Assembly (NCBI RefSeq): GCF_900129565.1
Contig: NZ_FQWD01000004.1
Location: 310,001-374,000, forward strand
Origin: Marisediminitalea aggregata
Lineage (GTDB): Bacteria; Pseudomonadota; Gammaproteobacteria; Enterobacterales; Alteromonadaceae
Length of the DNA stretch: 64,000 nucleotides
Reading direction: 5' to 3'
Shown: in pieces, positions 24,438 through 35,081 of the stretch
Numbering within the stretch: position 1 is the first letter of the stretch
Layout: every line of letters begins with the position of its first letter
The notes under the pieces: generated by a model
What the model saw: the letters and a program-made list of their open reading frames with translations, nothing else
What the model was told of the DNA's origin: nothing
Databases searched by the model: none
Position numbers and translations under genes: made by a program

Positions 24438-26356
24438 ATGGTTCGATTGAGTACTTCGATATTGTTGGTTAGCGGTACACTACTGGTATTAAGTGGCTGT
24501 GGCTCTACGCCCACCACCCGTTCTACGCCAACACGAACTGCGCCTACAGAGACAGTGACGCAACGGGAAGTCAGTGAACAGCCATTGAGCCCGGAAGCCT
24601 TGATTGAACTGGCTCAGCAGCAGTGGCAATCCGACGGTGACAACAGCAATTCACTGGAATATCTCATCCAGGCCGCTCAGCAATGGCAATCATCAGGTGA
24701 GCCCGTCAAATCTCAGCAGGTCCTGTATTCACTGCGTCATATCCCACTACCTACAAATCTGAAAGCACGCTATAACCTGTTGTTAGCGCAGCAGTACGCG
24801 GATGATCCCAAAGTCAGCAGTGAACAGGTTTTAACGTTGTTAAACGGCAACCTGTCAGACGACACGCTTCGTCGTCAACAGTTTGCACTAAAAGCACAGC
24901 AGTATGCCCGACTGGGTCAGTGGCTACAGGCCGCCAATGCGCTGTTAAAGAGCACTGACATTACACCCGATGTCATTGCACAAACCTGGGAATGGGTAAA
25001 CCACGCCTCGGAACAGGATGAAGTGGGTATCGCCCGCCTGACCGAAGTCGCACCGTTTGTGGCCCTGAAGCAATTAGTGCGGGAAAATGGGTTCGATCAG
25101 TCTCAGTTAATTCAGCAACTCATTCAGTTCAGACAAGTTTATCGTGGCCATCCGCTGGTTACCTACTGGCCGGAATCGCTTACCAAGGTTACCGATCTAG
25201 CGCCCGTTAAGCGCGACAACGTGGTGGTCTTTCTACCTTTAAGTGGTCGCCTGCAAGCGACGGGCATGACCATAAAAGAAGGCATTCTGGCGGCGTATTT
25301 CAACGACCAGAGCGCACGAAGTGCGAATCAGATCCCCCAGTTACAATTTATCGACACCAACATCACCACGCCCGAAGCAATGGCAAACATAGCGTCTGAA
25401 GCAGATTGGGTGATTGGCCCGCTGCTGAAAGAAAATGTCGACGCGTTGCTGCCGTTGTTGTCACCTAAAGTCAAAATGCTTGCACTCAACCGCCCCGACA
25501 CGACGCCAGCACCGCTATTGTTGTCAGCGGACGAGCAACAGGACGAACTTCAGCCATCATCGTTTGGCATACAGATTTTCTATGCGCTGGCACCTGAAGA
25601 TGAAGCGCGGCAGTTAGCTAATCAGGTATTCGAACAAGGTAAATCAGCGCCCATCCTGGTGGCATCGGAGCACTCGCTTCATCAACGCATGCAAGAGGCC
25701 TTTATAAGCCAATGGCAAAAGCTCACTGCGGGCCTGGCGAGTCATCAACACAGTGCCCCTACCCTGGTCACCTACACGGACAACGCCGGTTTGCGCGATG
25801 GCATTCAGGAAGCACTAGACGTCGCGCAAAGTAAAGAACGCATTAAGGAAATTCAAAGTTTTGTGGATGTAGAGTTATACAACCTGCCCCGCAACCGACT
25901 CGATATTGACGCGATAGTGGTATTTGCCTCTCCGGAACAAACTGAGTTACTCAACCCGGTTATCGAAGCCAGTATCAGCCCTTTCAGTGGCGAATCGGTG
26001 CCGGTATATGCCACATCCCGCTCGGTTGACTATACCCAGTCTCGTAATCAATGGCGGGATCTGCAAAACCTGCACTTTCTGGATATGCCCTGGGTGTTGC
26101 CGACCAACCCTGAGCCACACCTGGCTAACTTAACCCGCGAGTTATGGCCCCAGCGTCCTACCAGCTTGCAGCGCTTATTTGCCTTCGGAGTAGATGCCTA
26201 CAATATTCTGCCACGACTGGGTCAGATGGTTTGGTTGCCGCAGTTGGAATACCAAGGCCTGACGGGCACCCTCAAAATTAACGGCCAACGCGAAGTGGTT
26301 CGCACATTGCCTGAAGCAGTCGTGAACCAGGAAACCATACAGGTAGTCGGCACACA

Positions 26357-26360
<4 letters not shown>
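24438..26360 (+). CDS. lpoA: Penicillin-binding protein activator LpoA
   Basis: Outer-membrane lipoprotein that activates PBP1a in peptidoglycan synthesis. With the ATG at 24438 (AGGA just upstream) the signal peptide ends at the lipobox LSGC (Cys21) and the protein has about 640 residues, the usual size. A Thr/Pro-rich linker follows (about 24-50), then a helical TPR-like N-domain (about 55-250) and a periplasmic-binding-protein-like C-domain (about 260-620; VVVFLPLSGRLQATGMTIKEGILAAY). The frame is open to 24309, but that part lacks a signal sequence. It begins the lpoA-yraN-diaA-dolP unit and overlaps yraN by four bases. Confidence 0.95.
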
Positions 26361-27937
<1,577 letters not shown>

Positions 27938-27973
27938 GCCCATTAACTGACACTGCTTATTCACTCATATCCG

Positions 27974-28000
27974 AAAGCCTGCAACGCGCAGGCTTTTTTA
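27974..28000 (+). terminator. Intrinsic terminator of the lpoA-dolP unit
   Basis: AAAGCCTGC and GCAGGCTTT pair around AACGC, followed by T6. It starts 37 bases after the dolP stop. Confidence 0.9.
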
Positions 28001-28154
28001 TTAGCAAGTCCCGCTAAATGCCGCACTTATACCAATCGCATCGTCCACGCTTTTTCACCTTTGTTTTACCCTGCGCTTCATATCCTGTTCGTGTTGTCAG
28101 CACTTATTACTCATATGCAATGCGCGATGGCATTGCCACGAAAAGGATCGCACC

Positions 28155-29306
28155 ATGTATCGCACTATCACAAACCTTGCCGTTACTTCAGTTTGTCTGC
28201 TCGGCCTGAGCGCTTGTGGGGGAGGCTCGTCTAAACAACAAACTAACATCCCTCCACCTCAACCCGCGCCGCTGGATTACCAGGCGCTGCTGAATGATTC
28301 GGTTTCCGATGTTATGCCTGGCATTGTTCTGCATATCGACAGTCCGGAAAAAACGGTGCTGCTTGCAGCAGGTCTAAGTGACATTGCCTCGCAATCACCA
28401 ATGCAGGTCGACGCGCAAATGCCTGTGGGCAGTGCCGGAAAGAAAGCCACGGCCTTACTTGCACTTATGCTGTACGAAGACGGCTTACTGGATATCGATG
28501 ACACTTTGGATACCTGGTTACCCAATGAATTAGTTGAGCGTATTGAATATGGCACCGATATCACACTTCGCCAGTTACTCACTCATACCGCGGGCGTGCA
28601 TGATTACCTTGCGCCAGATACCGCTGAAGCATGGTTTGAGGCTATTATGTCAGACCCTGGTACACTGAAGACCGACGCTTACGCACTGGCATTTTCCATT
28701 GACAAGGCAGGCGACTTCGCCCCGGGCACTGGTTTTAACTATTCTAACAGTGGCTATTTGCTAACCGGCCTGATTCTGGACAGCGTACTGGGTGAACACC
28801 ACGCTGGCGCTTTACGAAACCGCGTGCTCATTCCCCTTGGCATGAACAATAGCTATTACAATGGCGTCGAGAAAGCGCTCGGTACTATTATTTCAGGGTA
28901 CTTTAATCTCAACGGCGAAGTGCTAAACACCAAAGTAGCTTACGAGAATATTGGCGTAGCCGATGCCCCCCTGGTGTCGACAGTGGAAGACATGACCTTA
29001 TTGCTGCGCGCTGTAGCAACGGATGACACGATTGTTTCTTCATCGATTCGCGAATTAATGATTGGCGACGACAACCTGACTGACATTGGTGACGACGTCT
29101 ATTACGGTATGGGTATGATGAAAGACATCATCAACGGCTACCCCGTTTACCACCATGGTGGCGACGAGCCGGGATACGCCACAACCAACCTGTATATCCC
29201 TCACAATGACACCTCAATTACCGTTTTCGTAAATTGCGGCGTTGCAGAGGAATGCGAGAACGAACAGAATGTGCTGGTTCAAACCATACTAAGCAACGAA
29301 TTCTGA
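28155..29306 (+). CDS. Beta-lactamase-like serine hydrolase lipoprotein
   Basis: A 383-residue lipoprotein (signal peptide, lipobox LSAC, Cys21, then GGGSS and a Pro-rich linker). The body is a serine beta-lactamase/D-alanyl-D-alanine carboxypeptidase-like domain. SAGK near residue 93 is the SxxK nucleophile motif, YSN in GFNYSNSGYLL the YxN motif, and HHGGDEPGY the third box. LLTHTAGVHDYL is typical of the class C-like and esterase branch. The real substrate (peptidoglycan, ester or other) cannot be told from sequence; true beta-lactamase activity is unlikely for this branch. It stands alone between the dolP terminator and the prp operon. Confidence 0.88.
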   Translation: MYRTITNLAVTSVCLLGLSACGGGSSKQQTNIPPPQPAPLDYQALLNDSVSDVMPGIVLHIDSPEKTVLLAAGLSDIASQSPMQVDAQMPVGSAGKKATALLALMLYEDGLLDIDDTLDTWLPNELVERIEYGTDITLRQLLTHTAGVHDYLAPDTAEAWFEAIMSDPGTLKTDAYALAFSIDKAGDFAPGTGFNYSNSGYLLTGLILDSVLGEHHAGALRNRVLIPLGMNNSYYNGVEKALGTIISGYFNLNGEVLNTKVAYENIGVADAPLVSTVEDMTLLLRAVATDDTIVSSSIRELMIGDDNLTDIGDDVYYGMGMMKDIINGYPVYHHGGDEPGYATTNLYIPHNDTSITVFVNCGVAEECENEQNVLVQTILSNEF

Positions 29307-29482
29307 TCTTGCTATTACCTCTCACCTGGCAGTGTCTGTTGTAGACACTGCCTAATACTTTGGTGGTACCACCGAATTCTCTTCAAACTCTTCGTTATAC
29401 TCCTTAAACGCCCTAGTGGCCGCCTTTCTGACCTGTTTTCCGGTTTTTAACAGTCTAAACCAGATGCATCAGAACATTGACT

Positions 29483-29492
29483 TTGTCGACAA
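29483..29492. promoter_or_regulatory. Putative GntR operator O1
   Basis: A perfect 10-bp palindrome TTGTCGACAA centred 25 bases upstream of the -35 hexamer of the prp promoter. A nine-of-ten copy sits at 29536-29545. The centres are 53 bases apart, close to five helical turns. Confidence 0.55.
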
Positions 29493-29508
29493 TCCAAGCC
29501 AATCCGGG

Positions 29509-29537
29509 TTGACCGAACGTTACAAGTTGACTATATT
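29509..29537 (+). promoter_or_regulatory. prp operon sigma70 promoter
   Basis: TTGACC (29509-29514), a 17-base spacer and TATATT (29532-29537), with transcription expected to start near 29544, about 25 bases before the GTG start of the GntR regulator. Operator O2 overlaps the last bases of the -10 and the start site. Confidence 0.65.
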
Positions 29538-29545
29538 GTCGACAT
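29536..29545. promoter_or_regulatory. Putative GntR operator O2
   Basis: TTGTCGACAT, nine of ten matching O1 at 29483-29492. It overlaps the -10 hexamer and the expected start site, an ideal position for repression by the GntR protein encoded just downstream. Confidence 0.55.
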
Positions 29546-29569
29546 TCCTCGTATTAGCAGAGTGATTTT

Positions 29570-30238
29570 GTGAGTATTGCGGTGATAACAGAACAAGCGG
29601 TAACCAACGCCGATAAGACCTTTTTCCAGCTTCGAAGCGATATCGTAGAGGGAGACATTCCTGCCGGCAGTAAACTCAGTGAAACTGAACTGTCGACAAA
29701 ATATCAGGTAAGTCGGGCTGTTATCCGCGAAGCCATTAACCGTCTTGAAGCCTGCCACCTCGTCGAGCGACGTGCGAACGTGGGAGCCCGGGTGGTCTCG
29801 CTGACACCAGACGGGCTGATTCAGTTGTATCAGGTTCGCGAAGCGCTGGAAGGCATGGCCGCCAGACTTGCCGCAAAAAATATGTCAGACGAAGAAATCG
29901 CCGACCTTACCGCTCTGTTAGACAACCATTTTCAAACCGTCAAAGACGGCAACAGCTACTACCAGGAAGCCGGCGATCTGGATTTCCACTATCGCATTAT
30001 TCTTGGCAGCAAAAATCAACACCTTATTGAAGTACTGGTAAACGGTATTTACCACCTGATCCGCATGTATCGGGTGCAGTTAGGTATGGCAGGCCCACGG
30101 GTTACCACGGCCTTCGACGAACACAAACATGTTGTGCAGGCCATCGCCAATCGCGATGAAGAGTTGGCAGAAATGCTGATGCGCCGCCACATTTTGTATT
30201 CAAAAAACAACATTGAACGCAAGTTGCTTCAATCCTAA
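29570..30238 (+). CDS. GntR-family regulator of the propionate operon
   Basis: A 222-residue FadR-subfamily (FCD) regulator. The winged helix is at about 15-80 (LRSDIVEGDIPAGSKLSETELSTKYQVSR, then AVIREAINRLE) and the all-helical FCD effector domain at about 95-215, with metal-binding His/Asp candidates (DLDFHYRIILGSKNQHLIE). It starts with GTG. It lies 17 bases before prpB and downstream of two TTGTCGACAW palindromes flanking its promoter, so it probably represses itself and the prp genes; 2-methylcitrate or a related intermediate is the likely inducer. It takes the place of the sigma54-type PrpR of enterobacteria. Confidence 0.9.
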   Translation: MSIAVITEQAVTNADKTFFQLRSDIVEGDIPAGSKLSETELSTKYQVSRAVIREAINRLEACHLVERRANVGARVVSLTPDGLIQLYQVREALEGMAARLAAKNMSDEEIADLTALLDNHFQTVKDGNSYYQEAGDLDFHYRIILGSKNQHLIEVLVNGIYHLIRMYRVQLGMAGPRVTTAFDEHKHVVQAIANRDEELAEMLMRRHILYSKNNIERKLLQS

Positions 30239-30255
30239 ATTCCGGAGAACGATAG

Positions 30256-31134
30256 ATGAGCGCAGGCAAAAAATTTCGACAAGCACTGGCCGACAACAAG
30301 CCATTGCAAATCGTAGGTACCATCAACGCCTACAGTGCCATGATGGCAAAACGCATTGGGCATCAGGCCATTTACCTGTCGGGCGGCGGCGTTGCCAACG
30401 CGTCCTACGGACTACCGGATTTAGGCATGACGTCACTGAACGACGTGATTGCCGATGTGCAGCGCATAACCTCTGCCTGTGACTTGCCATTACTAGTAGA
30501 TATCGACACCGGCTGGGGCGGCGCATTTAACATCGCCAAAACCATTAAAGATATGGAAAAGGCCGGCGCTGCGGCCGTGCACATGGAAGACCAGGTGGCT
30601 CAGAAGCGTTGTGGTCACCGCCCCAATAAAGAAATCGTCTCTACCGAAGAGATGGTCGATCGCATCAAAGCGGCCGTCGACGCACGCACCGATCCTGACT
30701 TCTTTATCATGGCCCGCACCGACGCTTTTGCACAGGAAGGGCTGGAAAAAGCTATCGAGCGCGCCAAAGCCTATGTAGCAGCAGGCGCAGACGGTATTTT
30801 CGCCGAAGCAGTGAAAACCGAAGAACACTACCGCGCATTCGCAGACGCACTGGATGTGCCGATTCTTGCCAACATTACCGAGTTTGGTCAGACCGAGCTG
30901 TGGAACAAAGATCAGCTCGGTGAATGGGGAGCTGCGATGGTGCTATACCCACTGAGTGCATTCCGAGCCATGAACAAAGCGGCAGAAATGGTATACCAGA
31001 CTATCCTGAATGACGGTGACCAAAAAGCGGTCGTCGACATGATGCAAACACGCATGGAACTCTATGATTACCTTGGCTACCACGATTACGAACAAAAGCT
31101 CGATGCCTTGTTCGCCGAAGGTAAAAACAAATAA
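30256..31134 (+). CDS. prpB: 2-Methylisocitrate lyase
   Basis: A 292-residue enzyme of the isocitrate lyase/PEP mutase family, cleaving 2-methylisocitrate to pyruvate and succinate. [11 protein letters not shown] (Cys119 catalytic) is the PrpB signature. VDIDTGWGG (Asp85, Asp87) binds magnesium. [17 protein letters not shown] is at the N-terminus. ATG with GGAGAA upstream, 17 bases after the GntR gene. Confidence 0.97.
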   Translation: MSAGKKFRQALADNKPLQIVGTINAYSAMMAKRIGHQAIYLSGGGVANASYGLPDLGMTSLNDVIADVQRITSACDLPLLVDIDTGWGGAFNIAKTIKDMEKAGAAAVHMEDQVAQKRCGHRPNKEIVSTEEMVDRIKAAVDARTDPDFFIMARTDAFAQEGLEKAIERAKAYVAAGADGIFAEAVKTEEHYRAFADALDVPILANITEFGQTELWNKDQLGEWGAAMVLYPLSAFRAMNKAAEMVYQTILNDGDQKAVVDMMQTRMELYDYLGYHDYEQKLDALFAEGKNK

Positions 31135-31140
31135 TGATGC

Positions 31141-31188
31141 CAGCCAGCATTGCCCAACAAGGATTAAACACAATCCGCCTGCTGGCTG
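31141..31188 (+). other. Intercistronic stem-loop between prpB and prpC
   Basis: CAGCCAGCA (31141-31149) pairs perfectly with TGCTGGCTG (31180-31188), and ATTG/CAAT can extend the stem inward. There is no T-tract, so it may be an mRNA-stability or processing element rather than a terminator. Confidence 0.45.
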
Positions 31189-31229
31189 ACACGCTGTACC
31201 CTACAAAAAAATTAACGAGGAGATAAACA

Positions 31230-32354
31230 ATGGCTAAAGCTCTAAGTGGCGCAGGTTTACGCGGCCAGGTTGCAGGTAAGACCGCCCTTTCAACCGTAGG
31301 TGTTTCAGGCTCAGGCCTGACCTATCGTGGTTACGACGTTAAAGACCTTGCTAACAACTGCCAGTTCGAAGAAGTTGCCTATCTCATTTTAAAAGGCAAG
31401 CTGCCTAACCAACAGGAACTCGATGCATACAAAACCAAGCTGAAAAGCATGCGTGGTTTGCCACAAGCACTAAAAGATGTATTGGAGCGCATTCCGGCTG
31501 ACGCTCACCCAATGGACGTACTGCGCACTGGTTGCTCTATGCTGGGCAACCTTGAAATGGAAAAAGACTTCAGCGAGCAAGACGCTGTTACTGACCGCAT
31601 GCTGGCTTGTTTCCCGAGTATCATTTGCTACTGGTATCGCTTCTCACACGACGGCGTAAAAGTAGACGTTGAAACTGACGATGATTCTATTGGCGCGCAC
31701 TTCCTGCACTTATTGCACGGTGAAAAACCCAATGAGTTGCACGAACAGGTTATGCACGTGTCGTTAATTCTGTACGCAGAGCACGAGTTTAATGCCTCTA
31801 CGTTCACTGCGCGCGTCTGCGCCTCAACGCTTTCAGATATGCACTCGTGCATTACTGGTGCGATTGGCTCTCTGCGCGGCCCGCTTCACGGTGGTGCCAA
31901 CGAAGCCGCCATGGAAATGATCGAAGGCTTTACCTCGGCTGATCACGCTGAAGAAGAAATGATGGGCAAACTGGCGCGCAAAGAGAAAATCATGGGCTTT
32001 GGCCACGCCATTTACTCCGAATCCGATCCGCGTAACGAAATCATCAAAGGCTGGTCTGAAAAACTGGCAAAAGACGTGGGCGACGAGGTGCTTTATCCGG
32101 TTTCTGTCCGTTGCGAAGAAGTCATGTGGCGCGAGAAGAAACTGTTCTGCAACGCCGACTTTTTCCATGCATCGGCTTACCATTTCATGGGCATCCCAAC
32201 CAAACTGTTCACGCCTATTTTCGTGATGTCACGACTGACTGGCTGGGCCGCTCACGTGATGGAACAACGCGCTGACAACCGTATTATTCGCCCATCTGCA
32301 GAATATACCGGTGAAGATCTGCGCGCAGTAACGCCCATTGCTGAGCGCGCGTAA
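31230..32354 (+). CDS. prpC: 2-Methylcitrate synthase
   Basis: A 374-residue small-type citrate synthase that condenses propionyl-CoA with oxaloacetate. LTYRGYDVKDLA at the N-terminus is typical of the PrpC/short citrate synthase group. GSLRGPLHGGANEAAMEM and GFGHAIYSESDPRN carry the catalytic histidines. ATG with a GAGGAG site. Second enzyme gene of the prp operon. Confidence 0.96.
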   Translation: MAKALSGAGLRGQVAGKTALSTVGVSGSGLTYRGYDVKDLANNCQFEEVAYLILKGKLPNQQELDAYKTKLKSMRGLPQALKDVLERIPADAHPMDVLRTGCSMLGNLEMEKDFSEQDAVTDRMLACFPSIICYWYRFSHDGVKVDVETDDDSIGAHFLHLLHGEKPNELHEQVMHVSLILYAEHEFNASTFTARVCASTLSDMHSCITGAIGSLRGPLHGGANEAAMEMIEGFTSADHAEEEMMGKLARKEKIMGFGHAIYSESDPRNEIIKGWSEKLAKDVGDEVLYPVSVRCEEVMWREKKLFCNADFFHASAYHFMGIPTKLFTPIFVMSRLTGWAAHVMEQRADNRIIRPSAEYTGEDLRAVTPIAERA

Positions 32355-32372
32355 GCGTTAATATCACAGAAT

Positions 32373-32399
32373 GGCCGCTTCATACCGTCGAAGCGGTCC
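32373..32399 (+). other. Intercistronic stem-loop between prpC and acnD
   Basis: GGCCGCTTC pairs with GAAGCGGTC (one G-T pair) around a 9-base loop, 18 bases after the prpC stop; no T-tract. Confidence 0.4.
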
Positions 32400-32422
32400 T
32401 TCCCAGACCGTGTGGAACCCTC

Positions 32423-35014
32423 ATGAATACCCAATACAGAAAGAACCTGACAGGCACAACTTTAGATTTTTTCGACGCCAGGGAAGCGGTTGACGCCATC
32501 AAACCCGGCGCCTTTGATACGCTGCCCTACACCTCTCGCGTTCACGCCGAAAACTTAGTTCGCCGCTGCCCGCCTGAAACACTGCGGGACTCACTGATCC
32601 AGCTTATCGATCGCAAACGCGATCTGGACTTCCCGTGGTTTCCTGCCCGGGTGGTGTGTCATGACATTCTGGGCCAGACCGCGCTGGTAGACTTGGCCGG
32701 TTTACGTGACGCTATTGCCCAGCAAGGTGGTGACCCGTCCAAGGTCAACCCGGTCGTCCCGACACAGTTAATCGTGGACCACTCACTGGCCGTTGAGCAC
32801 GCTGGCTTCGAACCAGAGGCTTTTGAAAAGAACCGCGCCATTGAAGACCGTCGTAACGATGACCGCTTCCACTTTATTAACTGGACCAAAACGGCGTTTA
32901 AAAACGTTGACGTAATACCACCAGGCAACGGCATTATGCACCAAATCAACCTGGAAAAAATGTCACCGGTGGTACACGCCAAAGACGGCGTGGCCTTCCC
33001 GGATACACTGGTAGGCACCGACAGCCATACCCCTCATGTTGATGCCCTGGGCGTTATTGCCGTGGGTGTAGGCGGTCTTGAAGCTGAAAGCGTAATGCTA
33101 GGCCGCGCGTCATACATGCGCCTGCCAGACATCGTAGGTGTTGAGTTAACCGGTAAACCCCAACCCGGTATTACCGCTACAGACATCGTGTTGGCCCTTA
33201 CTGAATTCTTACGCAAAGAACGCGTTGTCTCAGCTTACCTGGAATTCTACGGTGAAGGTGCAGCTCACCTGACGTTAGGTGATCGTGCAACCATTTCCAA
33301 CATGACGCCAGAATACGGCGCAACGGCGGCGATGTTCTACATTGACCAGCAAACCCTGGACTACCTGACGTTAACGGGCCGCGATGCAGAACAAGTTAAA
33401 CTGGTAGAAACCTACGCTAAACAAGCGGGTCTGTGGGCCGACACCTTAACAGGTGCAGAATACGAGCGTGTACTGACCTTCGATTTGTCTTCTGTAACCC
33501 GTAATATGGCAGGTCCGTCTAACCCGCACGCCCGCTTGCCCACCAGTGACCTGGCAGCGCGCGGTATTGCAGGCCGCTTTGAAAAACAGGAAGGCCTGAT
33601 GCCAGACGGTGCGGTGATCATTGCCGCCATCACCAGCTGTACCAACACCAGTAACCCGCGCAACGTCATTGCGGCCGGCTTGCTGGCTCGTAACGCCAAT
33701 GCCAAAGGTCTGGTTCGCCAGCCCTGGGTTAAATCGTCACTGGCTCCCGGTTCCAAAGTGGTAAAAATGTACCTCGAAGAGTCCGGTTTACTGCCTGATT
33801 TAGAACAGCTTGGTTTCGGTGTGGTCGCTTTTGCCTGTACTACCTGTAACGGCATGAGTGGTGCTTTGGACCCGCGTATCCAGCAAGAAATCATCGACCG
33901 TGACTTGTACGCCACCGCCGTGCTGTCTGGTAACCGTAACTTCGACGGCCGTATCCACCCGTATGCCAAGCAAGCGTTCCTTGCGTCACCGCCATTGGTT
34001 GTTGCTTACGCCATTGCAGGTACCGTGCGCGTTGATATCGAAAAAGATCCGCTAGGCTTTGATCAGGACGGCAACCCGGTCACGCTCAAAGACATCTGGC
34101 CAACCGACGAAGAAATCGATGCGGTTGTGAAAGCCTCGGTAAAACCCGAGCAGTTCCGTCAGGTCTATGAGCCGATGTTTGATTTATCCGTCGATTACGG
34201 TGAACACATTGACCCGCTGTACGAATGGCGCGAAATGAGCACCTATATTCGTCGTCCGCCTTATTGGGAAGGCGCCTTGGCAGCAGAACGCACGCTCACC
34301 GGTATGCGTCCACTGGCGATTTTGCCCGACAACATCACCACCGATCACTTATCGCCGTCGAACGCGATTCTGGCAAGCAGTGCTGCCGGCGAATACCTGG
34401 CCAAAATGGGACTGCCGGAAGAAGACTTTAACTCCTACGCGACGCACCGGGGAGACCACCTCACAGCACAGCGCGCTACGCTGGCCAACCCGAAACTGTT
34501 CAATGAAATGGTGAAGGAAGACGGCAAGGTGAAGCAAGGTTCATTGGCACGTATTGAACCGGAAGGCAAAGTAACCCGCATGTGGGAAGCCATTGAAACC
34601 TACATGAAACGCAAACAACCGCTCATCATTGTAGCCGGTGCTGACTATGGTCAGGGCTCTTCACGTGACTGGGCCGCAAAGGGCGTACGTCTGGCCGGTG
34701 TAGAAGTGATTGTCGCCGAAGGTTTCGAGCGTATTCACCGCACCAACCTGATTGGTATGGGTGTGTTGCCGCTGGAATTTAAAGCCGGTACAAACCGTAT
34801 TACGCTGGGCCTCGACGGCACCGAAACCTACGACGTGAAAGGCGAGAGAACGCCCGGTACAACGCTAACACTGGTAATTAACCGCACCAATGGCGAAAGT
34901 ATTGAAGTCCCGGTGACCTGCCGTCTGGATACTGCCGAAGAGGTGTCTATTTACGAAGCAGGCGGTGTACTGCAACGCTTCGCTAAGGACTTCCTGGAAG
35001 CCCAGGCCAGCTAA
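32423..35014 (+). CDS. acnD: Fe/S-dependent 2-methylcitrate dehydratase AcnD
   Basis: An 863-residue aconitase-superfamily enzyme that dehydrates 2-methylcitrate to 2-methylaconitate, taking the place of PrpD. Iron-sulfur ligands are Cys406 (AITSCTNTSNP), Cys472 and Cys475 (FACTTCNGMSGA). The C-terminal swivel domain has YGQGSSRDWAAKG. The size and adjacency to prpF identify AcnD rather than AcnA. It needs PrpF in vivo according to work on the Shewanella system. ATG with weak ribosome-binding site, 68 bases after prpC. Confidence 0.96.
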   Translation: MNTQYRKNLTGTTLDFFDAREAVDAIKPGAFDTLPYTSRVHAENLVRRCPPETLRDSLIQLIDRKRDLDFPWFPARVVCHDILGQTALVDLAGLRDAIAQQGGDPSKVNPVVPTQLIVDHSLAVEHAGFEPEAFEKNRAIEDRRNDDRFHFINWTKTAFKNVDVIPPGNGIMHQINLEKMSPVVHAKDGVAFPDTLVGTDSHTPHVDALGVIAVGVGGLEAESVMLGRASYMRLPDIVGVELTGKPQPGITATDIVLALTEFLRKERVVSAYLEFYGEGAAHLTLGDRATISNMTPEYGATAAMFYIDQQTLDYLTLTGRDAEQVKLVETYAKQAGLWADTLTGAEYERVLTFDLSSVTRNMAGPSNPHARLPTSDLAARGIAGRFEKQEGLMPDGAVIIAAITSCTNTSNPRNVIAAGLLARNANAKGLVRQPWVKSSLAPGSKVVKMYLEESGLLPDLEQLGFGVVAFACTTCNGMSGALDPRIQQEIIDRDLYATAVLSGNRNFDGRIHPYAKQAFLASPPLVVAYAIAGTVRVDIEKDPLGFDQDGNPVTLKDIWPTDEEIDAVVKASVKPEQFRQVYEPMFDLSVDYGEHIDPLYEWREMSTYIRRPPYWEGALAAERTLTGMRPLAILPDNITTDHLSPSNAILASSAAGEYLAKMGLPEEDFNSYATHRGDHLTAQRATLANPKLFNEMVKEDGKVKQGSLARIEPEGKVTRMWEAIETYMKRKQPLIIVAGADYGQGSSRDWAAKGVRLAGVEVIVAEGFERIHRTNLIGMGVLPLEFKAGTNRITLGLDGTETYDVKGERTPGTTLTLVINRTNGESIEVPVTCRLDTAEEVSIYEAGGVLQRFAKDFLEAQAS

Positions 35015-35037
35015 CAGCACCCGACGAAAGACAAGGT

Positions 35038-35052
35038 GGGGGCACTGCCCCC
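35038..35052 (+). other. GC-rich hairpin between acnD and prpF
   Basis: GGGGGC-ACT-GCCCCC, a very stable six-pair stem 24 bases after the acnD stop and 30 before the prpF ATG; no T-tract. Possibly it tunes prpF relative to acnD. Confidence 0.4.
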
Positions 35053-35081
35053 GCGCTTTCCATCAACAGTGAGAATGTATC

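Noticed and set aside
28024-28039. TTATACCAATCGCAT, similar to the MITE terminal repeat TAATACCAATCCGCAT
   Set aside because: Only about 15 bases match, with a missing base, and there is no partner repeat nearby; it could be a remnant but chance is not excluded.
28155-29306. Calling the serine hydrolase a resistance beta-lactamase
   Set aside because: The lipoprotein form and motif spacing fit the broad carboxypeptidase/esterase-like branch; nothing in the sequence shows antibiotic hydrolysis.
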